Shown piece by piece: positions 15,876 through 24,173 of a stretch of DNA of 64,000 bases (its first letter is position 1; the number at the start of each line of letters is the position of its first letter). Source of the stretch: Ruixingdingia sedimenti. GTDB taxonomy: Bacteria; Pseudomonadota; Alphaproteobacteria; Rhodobacterales; Rhodobacteraceae. A program made the translations under genes and the position numbers. Under the pieces are notes generated by a model. The model was not told where the DNA came from, searched no databases, and was given only the letters and a program-made list of their open reading frames with translations. Where the stretch lies: the NCBI RefSeq assembly GCF_031432425.1, contig NZ_JAVKPH010000001.1:1-64000 (forward strand). The letters are read 5' to 3'.

Positions 15876-16352
15876 ATGAACCGCATCTGTCAGATCGACA
15901 TCGACGAAACCGGCCTCGCCGCGCCCACGCCCGAGATCGAGCAGGAACGCCGCGTCGCCATCTTCGACCTGCTGGAGGACAACAGCTTTGCCCTGCCCGC
16001 GCGCGAGGGGCGCGCGATCCCGCCCGGCCCCTACCGGCTGCGCCTGTCGATCCGCGAGGGGCGGCTGGTGTTCGACATCGACACCGAGGCGGGCAGCCGC
16101 GTGGCCGAATTCCACCTGAGCCTCGGCCCCTTCCGGCAGGCGGTGAAGGATTATTTCCAGATCTGCGAAAGCTATTTCGACGCGGTGAAACGCCTGCCGC
16201 CGAGCCAGATAGAGGCCATCGACATGGCCCGGCGCGGCATCCACAACGAGGGCGCGCGCATCCTGCTGGAACGGCTGGAGGGCAAGGCCGAAACCGACAT
16301 CGACACCGCGCGGCGGCTGTTCACCCTGATCTGCGTGCTGCACTGGGGGTGA
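15876..16352 (+). CDS. UPF0262 family protein
   Basis: The protein has 158 residues. ICQIDIDETGLAAPTPEIEQ and YFQICESYFDAVKRLPPSQI match the alphaproteobacterial UPF0262 family, which has no assigned function. The end EGARILLERLEGKAETDIDT and ARRLFTLICVLHWG is equally characteristic. It overlaps the phosphatase start (TGATG), and the next two genes also overlap, so 15876-17807 looks like one operon. Confidence 0.85.
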   Translation: MNRICQIDIDETGLAAPTPEIEQERRVAIFDLLEDNSFALPAREGRAIPPGPYRLRLSIREGRLVFDIDTEAGSRVAEFHLSLGPFRQAVKDYFQICESYFDAVKRLPPSQIEAIDMARRGIHNEGARILLERLEGKAETDIDTARRLFTLICVLHWG

Positions 16353-16822
16353 TGGTGAACGGGGATTTTCCTTCCTCGGTGCTGTTCTGCTGCGATCACA
16401 ACGCCGTCCGGTCGCCGATGGCCGAAGGGATGATGAAGAAGTTCTACGGCCAGCGCGCCTATGTCCAGTCCGCGGGTGTGCGCGGCGATCTGGAAATCGA
16501 CGGCTTCGCCATCGCCGTCTGCCAGGAGATCGGGGTGGAACTGTCGCGCCACCGCGTGCGCAGCTTCGACGAGATGCGCGAATGGGGCGACGATCTGTCG
16601 GCCTTCGAGCTGATCGTGGCGCTGTCGCCCGCCAGCCAGCGCCAGGCACTGGAATTGACGCGCTATTATCACCTTCAGGTGGAATACTGGCCCATCCTCG
16701 ACCCCACCGGCATCGGCGAGGGGCGCGAGGCCCGGCTGGCCGCCTATCGCCAGACACGCGACCAGATCCGCGACCGCATGACCGCGCGGTTCGGACCGGC
16801 CATCGAGGAGACCCCGGCATGA
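16352..16822 (+). CDS. Low-molecular-weight protein-tyrosine-phosphatase-like protein
   Basis: The protein has 156 residues. VLFCCDHNAVRSPMAE contains the C-x5-R-S phosphate loop (C14 to R20) that defines the LMW-PTP/arsenate-reductase superfamily, and WPILDPTG carries the general-acid aspartate found near the C-terminus. It could dephosphorylate phosphotyrosine or act as a thiol reductase. UPF0262-phosphatase pairing is common in alphaproteobacteria. The start was chosen at the ATG overlapping the upstream stop. Confidence 0.85.
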   Translation: MVNGDFPSSVLFCCDHNAVRSPMAEGMMKKFYGQRAYVQSAGVRGDLEIDGFAIAVCQEIGVELSRHRVRSFDEMREWGDDLSAFELIVALSPASQRQALELTRYYHLQVEYWPILDPTGIGEGREARLAAYRQTRDQIRDRMTARFGPAIEETPA

Positions 16823-17217
16823 GCCGCGAGACGATCGAACGCTACTACGCCGCCTTCAACGCCGGCGACGGCGCGGGCATGCTCGCCTGCGTGACCGACG
16901 ACATCGAACACCGCGTGAACGAGGGCGACATCCGCCGCGGCAAGGCGCTGTTCGCCGAATTCTGCGCCCATATGGGCACCAGCTACCGCGAGGAACTGCG
17001 CGACATGGTGATCTTCGTCACCCCCGACGGGACGCGCGGCGCGGCCGAATTCACCGTCCACGGCACCTATCTGCAAACCGACCCCGGCCTGCCAGAGGCG
17101 CGCGGGCAAGGCTATGTGCTGCCGGCGGGCGCGTTCTTCGACCTGAAGGGCGGGCTGATTGCGCGGGTGACGACCTTCTACAACCTCGCCGACTGGATGC
17201 GGCAGGTCTCGGGATGA
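16819..17217 (+). CDS. SnoaL-like / ketosteroid-isomerase-like protein
   Basis: This 132-residue protein opens IERYYAAFNAGDGAGMLACV followed by TDDIEHRVNEG, the standard SnoaL-like alpha+beta cone start, and ends GLIARVTTFYNLADWMRQV. Members act as small isomerases, hydrolases or binding proteins, and the substrate cannot be read from the sequence. It overlaps both neighbours by four bases, so it is translationally coupled to the phosphatase and the acetyltransferase. Confidence 0.8.
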   Translation: MSRETIERYYAAFNAGDGAGMLACVTDDIEHRVNEGDIRRGKALFAEFCAHMGTSYREELRDMVIFVTPDGTRGAAEFTVHGTYLQTDPGLPEARGQGYVLPAGAFFDLKGGLIARVTTFYNLADWMRQVSG

Positions 17218-17807
17218 CGGTCAGCGTCCGGGCGCTGACCGGGGCGGCGCTGGATGCCGCGCTCGACGATGTGGCGCGGCTGCGCATCGCGGTGTTCCGC
17301 GCCTTTCCCTATCTCTACGACGGCGATCTGGATTACGAACGCCGCTACATCGCCACCTACCGCGACAGCCCCGGCGCGGTGGTGGCGGGCGCCTTCGACG
17401 GCGCGCGGCTGGTGGGGGCCGCGACCGGCACGCCGATGACCGACCATGTCGCCGAATTCGCCGCCGCCCTTGCGGGGACGGGCCTCGACCTGTCCGCCAT
17501 GTTCTATTGCGCGGAATCGGTGCTGCTGCCCGGCTATCGCGGGCAAGGCATCGGCCACCGCTTCTTCGACCTGCGCGAGGATCATGCCCGCGCCCAAGGC
17601 GCGACCCACAGCGCCTTCTGCGCCGTGATCCGCCCCGCAGACCACCCCGCCCGGCCTGCGGACTACCGCCCGCTCGACCCGTTCTGGCGCGGCCGCGGCT
17701 ATGCCCCCCTGCCCGGCGCGGTGGCGCATTTCCGCTGGCGCGACGTGGGGGATACGGCAGAGACGGAAAAGCCGTTGCAGTTCTGGCTGCGGGATCTGCG
17801 GGGATAA
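17214..17807 (+). CDS. GNAT-family N-acetyltransferase
   Basis: The protein has 197 residues. ESVLLPGYRGQGIGHRFFDL contains the R/Q-G-x-G-I/A acetyl-CoA loop. The preceding strand and following helix (LREDHARAQGATHSAF) fit the GNAT fold. The acceptor is unknown. It ends the 15876-17807 operon, and a palindromic repeat follows before the converging peroxiredoxin gene. Confidence 0.8.
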   Translation: MTVSVRALTGAALDAALDDVARLRIAVFRAFPYLYDGDLDYERRYIATYRDSPGAVVAGAFDGARLVGAATGTPMTDHVAEFAAALAGTGLDLSAMFYCAESVLLPGYRGQGIGHRFFDLREDHARAQGATHSAFCAVIRPADHPARPADYRPLDPFWRGRGYAPLPGAVAHFRWRDVGDTAETEKPLQFWLRDLRG

Positions 17808-17847
17808 CCCGCAGGCGTTGCGCAAGCGTTCAGGACCGCGCCGGGGG

Positions 17848-17988
17848 CCAGCCCCCGGGACCCCCGGGATATTTAGGGACAGAAAGTGAAGAAAGGCCGA
17901 GCAAAGAACTGCCCTTCTCCACTTTCTGTCTGAAAATATCCCACGGGGGTGCGGGGGTGTGAAACCCCCGCCGCCGCCCTTTCCACCC
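17848..17988. repeat. Palindromic ATATTT/ACAGAAA repeat, converging genes
   Basis: The left arm GGGATATTTAGGGACAGAAA (17867-17886) and the right arm CACTTTCTGTCTGAAAATAT (17920-17939) are inverted. The left cap is a CCGGGGGCCAGCCCCCGG hairpin. The right cap is a GGGGGTGTGAAACCCCC hairpin. The copy lies between the acetyltransferase and peroxiredoxin stop codons, where it could end transcription from both sides. Confidence 0.75.
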
Positions 17989-18001
17989 GCGCGGCGCCGG
18001 G

Positions 18002-18487
18002 TCAGATCGCCTCCAGCAGCGCCTCGCCGCCCGAGATTTCGCAGCCGCGGCCTTCCTCGACGTGCAGCACCTTCACCACGCCGTCCACCGCATACATCGC
18101 ATAGCGGGCAGAGCGCAGCGGCAGCCCGATCGCCGGGGCCTCGAAGGTCAGGCCGAGCGCCTTCGCCAGATCGGCGGAGCCGTCGGACAGCATGGCGATC
18201 CCGGCGGCACTCGCCCCCGTCGCCTCGCCCCAGGCCTTCATCACGAAGGGGTCGTTGACGGCGACGCAGATCACCTCGTCCACGCCCTTGGCGTCGAAGC
18301 CCGCCTTGGTGCGGATGAACGAGGGCACATGCGCCGAATGGCAGGTGGGGGTGAAGGCGCCGGGCACGGCGAAGATCACGACCTTGCGCCCCTTGGTCAG
18401 GGCGCTGACCGGCACCCGTTCGGGACCGTTCGCCCCCATGCGGATCAGGTTCACTTCGGGCAGGCGGTCGCCAACGGAAATCGTCAT
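18002..18487 (-). CDS. Peroxiredoxin, Prx5/AhpE-like
   Basis: The protein has 161 residues. PGAFTPTCHSAHVPSF holds the peroxidatic cysteine (C49) with the conserved Pro/Thr context. AMLSDGSADLAKALGLTFEA and RSARYAMYAVDGVV complete the Prx5 pattern. It reduces peroxides in the cytoplasm using thiol donors, often glutathione or glutaredoxin. It is divergent from the flavoprotein at 18567, with 79 bases between starts, so a shared promoter region is possible. Confidence 0.92.
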   Translation of the reverse strand: MTISVGDRLPEVNLIRMGANGPERVPVSALTKGRKVVIFAVPGAFTPTCHSAHVPSFIRTKAGFDAKGVDEVICVAVNDPFVMKAWGEATGASAAGIAMLSDGSADLAKALGLTFEAPAIGLPLRSARYAMYAVDGVVKVLHVEEGRGCEISGGEALLEAI

Positions 18488-18566
18488 GGAGGGTCCTCGC
18501 GCGTTGCGTTTCCAGCAGGAGGATTTATAGGCTCTGCCCCGAGGGACAACCAGAGGAAACGGGCAT

Positions 18567-19769
18567 ATGGGCGGAATCGTGGTGATCGGCGCGGGTCAGG
18601 CGGGGGCGGCGCTGGCGGCCAGGCTGCGGGCCCTGAAATACGCGGGCCCGGTGACGCTGATCGGGGCCGAACCCGCCGCCCCCTACCAGCGCCCGCCGCT
18701 GTCCAAGGCCTATCTTCTGGGCGAGACGGATCTGGACCGCCTGCTGCTGCGCAATGCCGATTTCTGGGACGCGCAGAATATCGACCTGCGCCCGAACGCC
18801 GAAGTGACGGGGATCGACCGGGCGGCGAAATGCGTGGTTCTGGGGGGCGAACGCATTCCCTATGACCAGCTGGCCCTGACCACGGGGGCGGTGGTGCGCC
18901 GCCTGCCGCCCGCGATCGGCGGCGATCTGGCGGGCATCCACTACATGCGCACGCTGGCCGATGCCGACCGGCTGGCGCCCGAACTGGTCGCCGGGCGGCG
19001 GGTGCTGATCGTCGGCGGCGGCTATATCGGGCTGGAGGCCGCGGCGGTGGCGGCCAAGCGGGGGTTGCAGGTCACGCTGGTCGAGGCCGCGCCGCGCATC
19101 CTGCAACGGGTCGCGGCGCCCGAAACCTCGGACTGGTTCCGCGCGCTGCATCTGGCGCATGGGGTGCGGATCGTCGAGGGCGTGGGGCTCGACCGGCTGG
19201 TGGGCACCGGGCATGTCAGCGGCGCGGTGCTGGCCAATGGCGAGGAGATCGCGGTCGATTTCGTCATCGCGGGCGTCGGCATCCTGCCCGACACCGGGCT
19301 GGCAGAGGCCGCGGGGCTGGCGCTGGACAACGGCATCCGCGTGGACGGACAGGGCCGCACCTCGGACCCCGCGATCTGGGCGGCGGGGGATTGCGCGTCC
19401 TTTCCCTATGCGGGCGGGCGGATCCGGCTGGAAAGCGTGCAGAACGCCATCGACCAGGCGGAATGCGTGGCGGCGAACATGTTGGGCGCGGGCAAGGACT
19501 ACCTGCCCTATCCGTGGTTCTGGTCGGACCAGTACGATGTGAAGTTGCAGATCGCGGGGCTCAACACCGGCTACGACCGGGTGGTGGTGCGCGACGAGGG
19601 GGCGGCGCGGGCGCACTGGTATTACCGCGCGGGCCGGCTGATCGCGGTCGATGCGATGAACGACCCGCGCGCCTTCATGGTGGCCAAGCGCCTGCTGGCC
19701 GCCGGGCGCAGCGCCGATCCGGCGAAGGTCGCGGACCCGGCGGTCGAGTTGAAGACGCTGCTGGCCTAG
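18567..19769 (+). CDS. Ferredoxin-reductase-like FAD/NAD(P)H oxidoreductase
   Basis: The protein has 400 residues. The FAD motif is VIGAGQAGAALAARLR, the NAD(P)H motif VGGGYIGLEAAAVAAKRG, and IWAAGDCASFPY binds the flavin. PYQRPPLSKAYL and YPWFWSDQYDVKLQIAG are typical of putidaredoxin and palustrisredoxin reductases, which pass electrons from NADH to a [2Fe-2S] ferredoxin. No ferredoxin gene is adjacent. A CYP199A-like P450 lies 31 kb away at 50108-51328; a redox partnership is possible but unproven. Confidence 0.88.
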   Translation: MGGIVVIGAGQAGAALAARLRALKYAGPVTLIGAEPAAPYQRPPLSKAYLLGETDLDRLLLRNADFWDAQNIDLRPNAEVTGIDRAAKCVVLGGERIPYDQLALTTGAVVRRLPPAIGGDLAGIHYMRTLADADRLAPELVAGRRVLIVGGGYIGLEAAAVAAKRGLQVTLVEAAPRILQRVAAPETSDWFRALHLAHGVRIVEGVGLDRLVGTGHVSGAVLANGEEIAVDFVIAGVGILPDTGLAEAAGLALDNGIRVDGQGRTSDPAIWAAGDCASFPYAGGRIRLESVQNAIDQAECVAANMLGAGKDYLPYPWFWSDQYDVKLQIAGLNTGYDRVVVRDEGAARAHWYYRAGRLIAVDAMNDPRAFMVAKRLLAAGRSADPAKVADPAVELKTLLA

Positions 19770-19772
19770 GCG

Positions 19773-20339
19773 ATGCGCATCATCGCGGGCACCCATCGCG
19801 GGCTGCAACTGGCCGATGTCGGCAAGGGCGATCCGGCGGCGCATCTGCGCCCGACCTCGGACAGGGTGCGCGAGGCGATTTTCAACCTGCTGGTGAACGG
19901 CGGCTATGGCGACCCGGTGACGGGCGCGCGGGTGCTGGATCTGTTCGCGGGCACCGGCGCGCTCGGGCTCGAGGCGCTGAGCCGCGGCGCGGCGCGGGTG
20001 GCCTTCGTCGATGACGGCGCGGCGGCGCGGGCGCTGCTGCGCGGCAATGTCGAGCGGATGCGAGCGATGGGCGCGACCGACATCTGGCGGCGCGACGCCA
20101 CGCGGTTGGGCGAAAACCGCGGCGCGCCCTATGGGCTGGTGTTCCTCGACCCGCCCTATGGCAAGGGGCTGGGGGAACGCGCGCTGGCCTCTGCCGTCGC
20201 GGGCGGCTGGCTCGCCCCCGGTGCGCTGGTGGTCTGGGAAGAAAGCGCGCCGCAGCCGGCCCCGGAGGGTTTTGCCCCCCGCGATCAGCGGCGGTATGGC
20301 GACACCTGGGTGACGGTGCTGGAATACACGCCATCGTAG
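19773..20339 (+). CDS. rsmD: 16S rRNA (guanine966-N2)-methyltransferase
   Basis: The enzyme has 188 residues. RIIAGTHRGLQL and RPTSDRVREAIFNLL are the RsmD N-terminal signature, VLDLFAGTGALGLEALSRGA binds S-adenosylmethionine, and VFLDPPYGKGLGE has the DPPY catalytic motif. It methylates G966 of 16S rRNA during small-subunit assembly. It begins four bases after the oxidoreductase stop, so the two are likely co-transcribed. Confidence 0.95.
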   Translation: MRIIAGTHRGLQLADVGKGDPAAHLRPTSDRVREAIFNLLVNGGYGDPVTGARVLDLFAGTGALGLEALSRGAARVAFVDDGAAARALLRGNVERMRAMGATDIWRRDATRLGENRGAPYGLVFLDPPYGKGLGERALASAVAGGWLAPGALVVWEESAPQPAPEGFAPRDQRRYGDTWVTVLEYTPS

Positions 20340-20351
20340 GACGGGTGCGGG

Positions 20352-20436
20352 GCGGGCGCTGGCCGGGGGCTTGGGGCCCCGGCCGGGGCAACTCCGACCG
20401 CAGGACGTGGCGAAGGCACGCGCCTTCGCCAGCCAG
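20352..20436. repeat. Double-hairpin repeat (GGCGAAGGC family)
   Basis: There is one GC hairpin (CCGGGGGC...GGCCCCGG, about 20363-20382) and then a perfect TGGCGAAGGC-ACGC-GCCTTCGCCA stem-loop (20408-20431). It lies between the converging rsmD and map genes. A near-identical copy is at 25362-25446, and a related stem is at 50047-50090. It probably acts as a transcription end for both strands, though it lacks a T run. Confidence 0.7.
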
Positions 20437-20459
20437 AGTGACGGAAATGAATGCCGATC

Positions 20460-21284
20460 CTACCCCCAGGTGGGGTGAAACTTACCCGCAGGCGACAGGG
20501 TGAAGATCTCCACCCCCGTCGCGGTCACGCCCACGGAATGCTCGTACTGCGCCGACAGCGACTTGTCGCGCGTCACGGCGGTCCAGTCGTCCGCCAGCAC
20601 CTTGGTTTCCGGCCGGCCCAGGTTCACCATCGGCTCGATGGTGAAGAACATCCCTTCCTCCAGCACCGGCCCCGTTCCCGGGCGGCCGTAGTGGAGCACG
20701 TTCGGCGGCGCGTGGAACACCCGGCCCAGGCCATGGCCGCAGAAATCGCGCACCACCGACATGCGGTGCGATTCCACATAGGCCTGGATCGCATGGCCGA
20801 TGTCGCCGAAGGTATTGCCGGGCCGCACCGCCTCGATCCCCTTCATCAGCGCGTCATGCGTCACCTGGCACAGCCGTTCGGCCTTGCGCGGAATGGCGCC
20901 GGCCACATACATGCGGCTCGTGTCGCCGTACCAGCCATCCACGATCACCGTCACGTCGATGTTGAGGATGTCGCCATCCTTCAGCACCTTGGCCCCCGGG
21001 ATGCCGTGGCAGACGACATGGTTCACGCTGATGCAGCTGGCGTGCTGATAGCCCTTGTAGCCGATGGTGGCCGAGATCACCCCGCGGCGGGTGACTTCAT
21101 CGGTGATGAAGGCGTCCAGCGCCTCGGTCGTCACCCCGGGGCGGACCAGCGGGGCCACGGCGTCGAGGATTTCCGCCGCGACCTGCCCGGCCGCGTGCAT
21201 TCCGGCGAAATCCGCCGGTTCGTGAATCCTGATCCCGTCCCGGGTCATGCGGCCGCGCTTGTCGTCCACTGGCGTCTCCGTCAT
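20460..21284 (-). CDS. map: Methionine aminopeptidase, type I
   Basis: The enzyme has 274 residues and removes initiator methionine from nascent proteins. HASCISVNHVVCHGIPG, LNIDVTVIVDGWYGDTSRMY and DFCGHGLGRVFHAPPNVLHY supply the metal ligands (two Asp, His), and MFFTIEPMVN and YEHSVGVT supply the Glu ligands. The start is MTETPVDDKRGRMTRDGI; the frame is open further upstream, but that part overlaps the divergent CinA-like gene and lacks family character. Confidence 0.95.
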   Translation of the reverse strand: MTETPVDDKRGRMTRDGIRIHEPADFAGMHAAGQVAAEILDAVAPLVRPGVTTEALDAFITDEVTRRGVISATIGYKGYQHASCISVNHVVCHGIPGAKVLKDGDILNIDVTVIVDGWYGDTSRMYVAGAIPRKAERLCQVTHDALMKGIEAVRPGNTFGDIGHAIQAYVESHRMSVVRDFCGHGLGRVFHAPPNVLHYGRPGTGPVLEEGMFFTIEPMVNLGRPETKVLADDWTAVTRDKSLSAQYEHSVGVTATGVEIFTLSPAGKFHPTWG

Positions 21285-21406
21285 CAATCCCGCCCTGATT
21301 AGCCATGAATCACCGAAAAGACCAGAGCCCGGGCACCGCCGCGGGGTTTGAAAGCCGCCGCCGGGGGGCCTATACCGGATCCGAGCGCAGCCGAAGGACC
21401 CCCGCG

Positions 21407-22126
21407 ATGACGAACCCCACCGCCGCCATGCTGGTGATCGGAGACGAGATCCTCTCGGGCCGTACCCAGGACAGCAACACCCATTACCTGGCCGGCGAAC
21501 TGACGCGCCACGGCATCCGCCTGATGGAGGCGCGAGTGGTCGCCGACGACCGGGCGGCCATCGTCGAGGCGCTGAACGCGCTGCGCGCAAGGTGGGACCA
21601 TGTGTTCACCTCGGGCGGGATCGGGCCCACGCATGACGACATCACCGCCGATGCCGTGGCCGCGGCCTTCGGCGCGCCGATCGGCATCCGCGAGGACGCG
21701 CGCGCGCTGCTGGCGGCGCATTACGACCGCTCGGGGCTGGACTTCAACGCCGCCCGCCAGCGCATGGCGCGCATCCCCGAGGGCGCCGCGCTGATCGAGA
21801 ACCCGATTTCCACCGCGCCGGGCTTCACGCTCGGCAATGTCCATGTGCTGGCCGGCGTGCCCGACATCTTCCGCGCCATGGTCGCCTCGGTCCTGCCGCA
21901 GCTGACGGGGGGCCCACCGCTGCTGAGCCAGAACCTGCGGGTGGACCGGGGCGAGGGCGAGGTCGCAGCCGCCTTCGGCGCGCTGGCGGCGGATTTTCCC
22001 GACCTGTCGATGGGGTCGTACCCCTTCATCCGCGCGGGGGCGCATGGCACCAATCTGGTGATCCGCGGCACCGATCCGGCGCGGGTGGAACAGGCGATGG
22101 CCCGCCTCGTGGCGCTGTTCGGATGA
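21407..22126 (+). CDS. CinA N-terminal / molybdopterin-binding domain protein
   Basis: The protein has 239 residues. AMLVIGDEILSGRTQDSNTH and VFTSGGIGPTHDDITADAVA are the MoCF/CinA-N signature for binding a nucleotide-like ligand. The nicotinamide-nucleotide deamidase domain found in full CinA is absent, so this is the short, stand-alone form. IPEGAALIENPISTAPGF also fits CinA. It may salvage or hydrolyse ADP-ribose-like compounds; the substrate is uncertain. It overlaps the next gene by four bases. Confidence 0.85.
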   Translation: MTNPTAAMLVIGDEILSGRTQDSNTHYLAGELTRHGIRLMEARVVADDRAAIVEALNALRARWDHVFTSGGIGPTHDDITADAVAAAFGAPIGIREDARALLAAHYDRSGLDFNAARQRMARIPEGAALIENPISTAPGFTLGNVHVLAGVPDIFRAMVASVLPQLTGGPPLLSQNLRVDRGEGEVAAAFGALAADFPDLSMGSYPFIRAGAHGTNLVIRGTDPARVEQAMARLVALFG

Positions 22127-22851
22127 GCGCCGCAATGGCCCGCCCCGATGCCGCCGCCCTGCTGGCCGCGATGGAGCCCACCTGGCCCGCCGCCGCCCGC
22201 CACCACATCGGCCCCTGGTTGCTGCGCGAGGCGCCGGGCGCCGGGCGCCGCGCCGGCTGCGCCACGGCCGAATGGCCGGTGACGCCCGCCGATCTGGCGG
22301 TGCTGGAGGACAAGGCCCGCGCCCTGGGGCAGGATCCGCTGGTGATGATCCGCCCGGGCGACGAGGCGCTGGATGCGGCCCTGGCGGATGCGGGCTGGCG
22401 CGTGGCGGATCCGGTGGTGCTGTATCTGGCCCCGGCGGCGGATCTGGCGGCGGGCGCGAAACCCTTCACCGCCTTTCCCATCTGGCCGCCGCTGGCGATC
22501 CAGGAAGATTTCTGGCAGGCCACCGGCATCGGCCCCGAACGCCGCGCGGTGATGGCCCGGGCGGTCCAGCCCAAGGCGGCGCTGCTGGCGCGCAACGTGG
22601 ACCGGCCGGGCGGGGTGGCGTTCGTCGCGGTGTCGGGCGGCATCGGCTTCGTGCATGCGCTGGCGGTGTTGCCGGCACAGCGTCGGCAGGGTTCCGCCTA
22701 CCACATGATGCTGCACGCCGCCGTCTTTGCACAAGCGCATGGGGCGGACTGGCTGGCCCTTGCGGTGACGGCGGCGAATGCGCCGGCGCGGAACCTCTAT
22801 GCTTCCCTGAAGATGGAAGTTGTGGGACAGTATCACTACCGTATCAAGTGA
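22123..22851 (+). CDS. GNAT-family N-acetyltransferase
   Basis: The protein has 242 residues. The C-terminal GNAT part shows GFVHALAVLPAQRRQGSAYH (acetyl-CoA loop R-R-Q-G-S) and LAVTAANAPARNLYASLKME with the usual closing strand VVGQYHYR. The N-terminal hundred residues form a separate domain of unknown role. It is coupled to the CinA-like gene by a four-base overlap, and an OmpA-like gene follows in the same direction 18 bases later. Confidence 0.8.
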   Translation: MSAAMARPDAAALLAAMEPTWPAAARHHIGPWLLREAPGAGRRAGCATAEWPVTPADLAVLEDKARALGQDPLVMIRPGDEALDAALADAGWRVADPVVLYLAPAADLAAGAKPFTAFPIWPPLAIQEDFWQATGIGPERRAVMARAVQPKAALLARNVDRPGGVAFVAVSGGIGFVHALAVLPAQRRQGSAYHMMLHAAVFAQAHGADWLALAVTAANAPARNLYASLKMEVVGQYHYRIK

Positions 22852-22869
22852 GCCCGAAGAGGCCGAGCA

Positions 22870-23865
22870 GTGACGACAGCGCGCGACGCATTCCCCCGGC
22901 AGACCGGCAGGGCCGCTGCGGCCTTGGCCCTGTGCCTTGGCCTGGGATTGCCGCTGGCCGCCCCGCCCGCGCGGGCACAGGCGCTGGACCTGACCTTTCC
23001 CGGACCCGCCGAAACCGTCGCCGAACGCAACGAGGCGCTGGCGAGCTATGCGCTGCCCATCGGCCCCTGGGCCGACGGCACGATGCTGACCCGGGTGACC
23101 GAAGGCACGCTGCACCAGACCGCCTGGCGGATCGCGCGGCCCGGCCTGACCAGCCTCGAAATCATGGCGCCCCTGCGCGCGGCGCTGGCGGCGGCGGGGT
23201 TCCGCACGCTTTACGAATGCGACACGCTGGCCTGCGGCGGGTTCGACTTCCGCTATTCCACCCGCGTGCTGCCGGAACCGGACATGCATGTGGACCTGGG
23301 CGATTTCCGCTTTGTCGCCGCCGAACGCGGCAGCGGGGCGGGGGCGGAACATGTCAGCCTGCTGGTCAGCCGGTCGAGCGCGGCGGGCTTCGTCCAGATG
23401 ATCCGCGTCGGCCCGCAGGCGGCGGCGCAGTTGAACACCTCGACCAAGGCGCAGGGCGAAGCCGTGGCCCTTGCCGCCCCCCCTGCCCTGCCGGCCGGCG
23501 GCCTTGCGGCGCAACTGACCGCGGGCCGCGCGGTGCTGGAGGGGTTGAGCTTCGCCAGCGGCGCGGCCGACCTCGCCCCGGGCGACCATGCCGCGCTGGC
23601 GGAACTCGCCGCCTGGCTGGCCGCGAACCCGGACCAGGGGGTGACGCTGGTGGGCCATACCGATGCCTCGGGCAGCCTGGAGGCCAATGTGGCGATCTCG
23701 CGCCGGCGGGCCGAGGCGGTGCGCCAGACCCTGATCACCGCCCACGGCATCGCCCCCGCCCGCATCGGTGCCGAGGGCGCGGGCTACCTCGCCCCGCGCG
23801 CGACGAACGACACCGAGGCGGGCCGCGCGCTGAACCGCCGCGTCGAGGCGATCCCGACCCGTTGA
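22870..23865 (+). CDS. OmpA-family peptidoglycan-binding envelope protein
   Basis: The protein has 331 residues from a GTG start preceded by AAGAGG. An N-terminal signal peptide (AALALCLGLGLPLAAPPARA, cleavage near AQA) sends it to the periplasm. The C-terminal OmpA domain (about 215-325) has LSFASGAADLAPGDHAALAE, VTLVGHTDASGSLEANVAIS and the Arg-bearing SRRRAEAVRQ that grips peptidoglycan. The middle, with a CDTLACGG cysteine pair, is unassigned. It probably anchors the outer membrane or a complex to the wall. Confidence 0.85.
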   Translation: MTTARDAFPRQTGRAAAALALCLGLGLPLAAPPARAQALDLTFPGPAETVAERNEALASYALPIGPWADGTMLTRVTEGTLHQTAWRIARPGLTSLEIMAPLRAALAAAGFRTLYECDTLACGGFDFRYSTRVLPEPDMHVDLGDFRFVAAERGSGAGAEHVSLLVSRSSAAGFVQMIRVGPQAAAQLNTSTKAQGEAVALAAPPALPAGGLAAQLTAGRAVLEGLSFASGAADLAPGDHAALAELAAWLAANPDQGVTLVGHTDASGSLEANVAISRRRAEAVRQTLITAHGIAPARIGAEGAGYLAPRATNDTEAGRALNRRVEAIPTR

Positions 23866-23942
23866 GGACCGGATGCCGGGCAAGCCGCGGCCTGCATGGG
23901 ATCTTCACGCCCGGCGGCATTGCGGATGGAAAGGGCAGCGGC

Positions 23943-24093
23943 CTCCGGCGGGGATATTTGCGGACAGAAAATGAACAGGGCGGATCTTGGTGCATCCCTG
24001 TTCATTTTCTGTCCCTAAATATCCCGGGGGCGCCGGCTGGGGCGCCACTGGTTCGAGAACCAGCCTGCGCGGGGCTGGCCCCCGGCGCTGTCC
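23943..24093. repeat. Palindromic ATATTT/ACAGAAA repeat with long cap
   Basis: The arms GGGATATTTGCGGACAGAAA (23951-23970) and CATTTTCTGTCCCTAAATAT (24003-24022) are inverted around a short spacer. The left cap is CCTCCGGCGG. The right cap (24023-24093) contains CTGGTTCGAGAACCAG and a CCGGGGGC-type hairpin. About 95 bases of it recur, inverted and nearly identical, at 29239-29334. The copy lies between the converging OmpA-like and LysR genes. Confidence 0.75.
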
Positions 24094-24173
24094 TCACCAC
24101 GGGCCAAACGAAAAAGGGCCGGGGCGCGCGCGCGTGTCGCGGCCCCGGCCCAGTGATGGCGGACGCCCCCGGC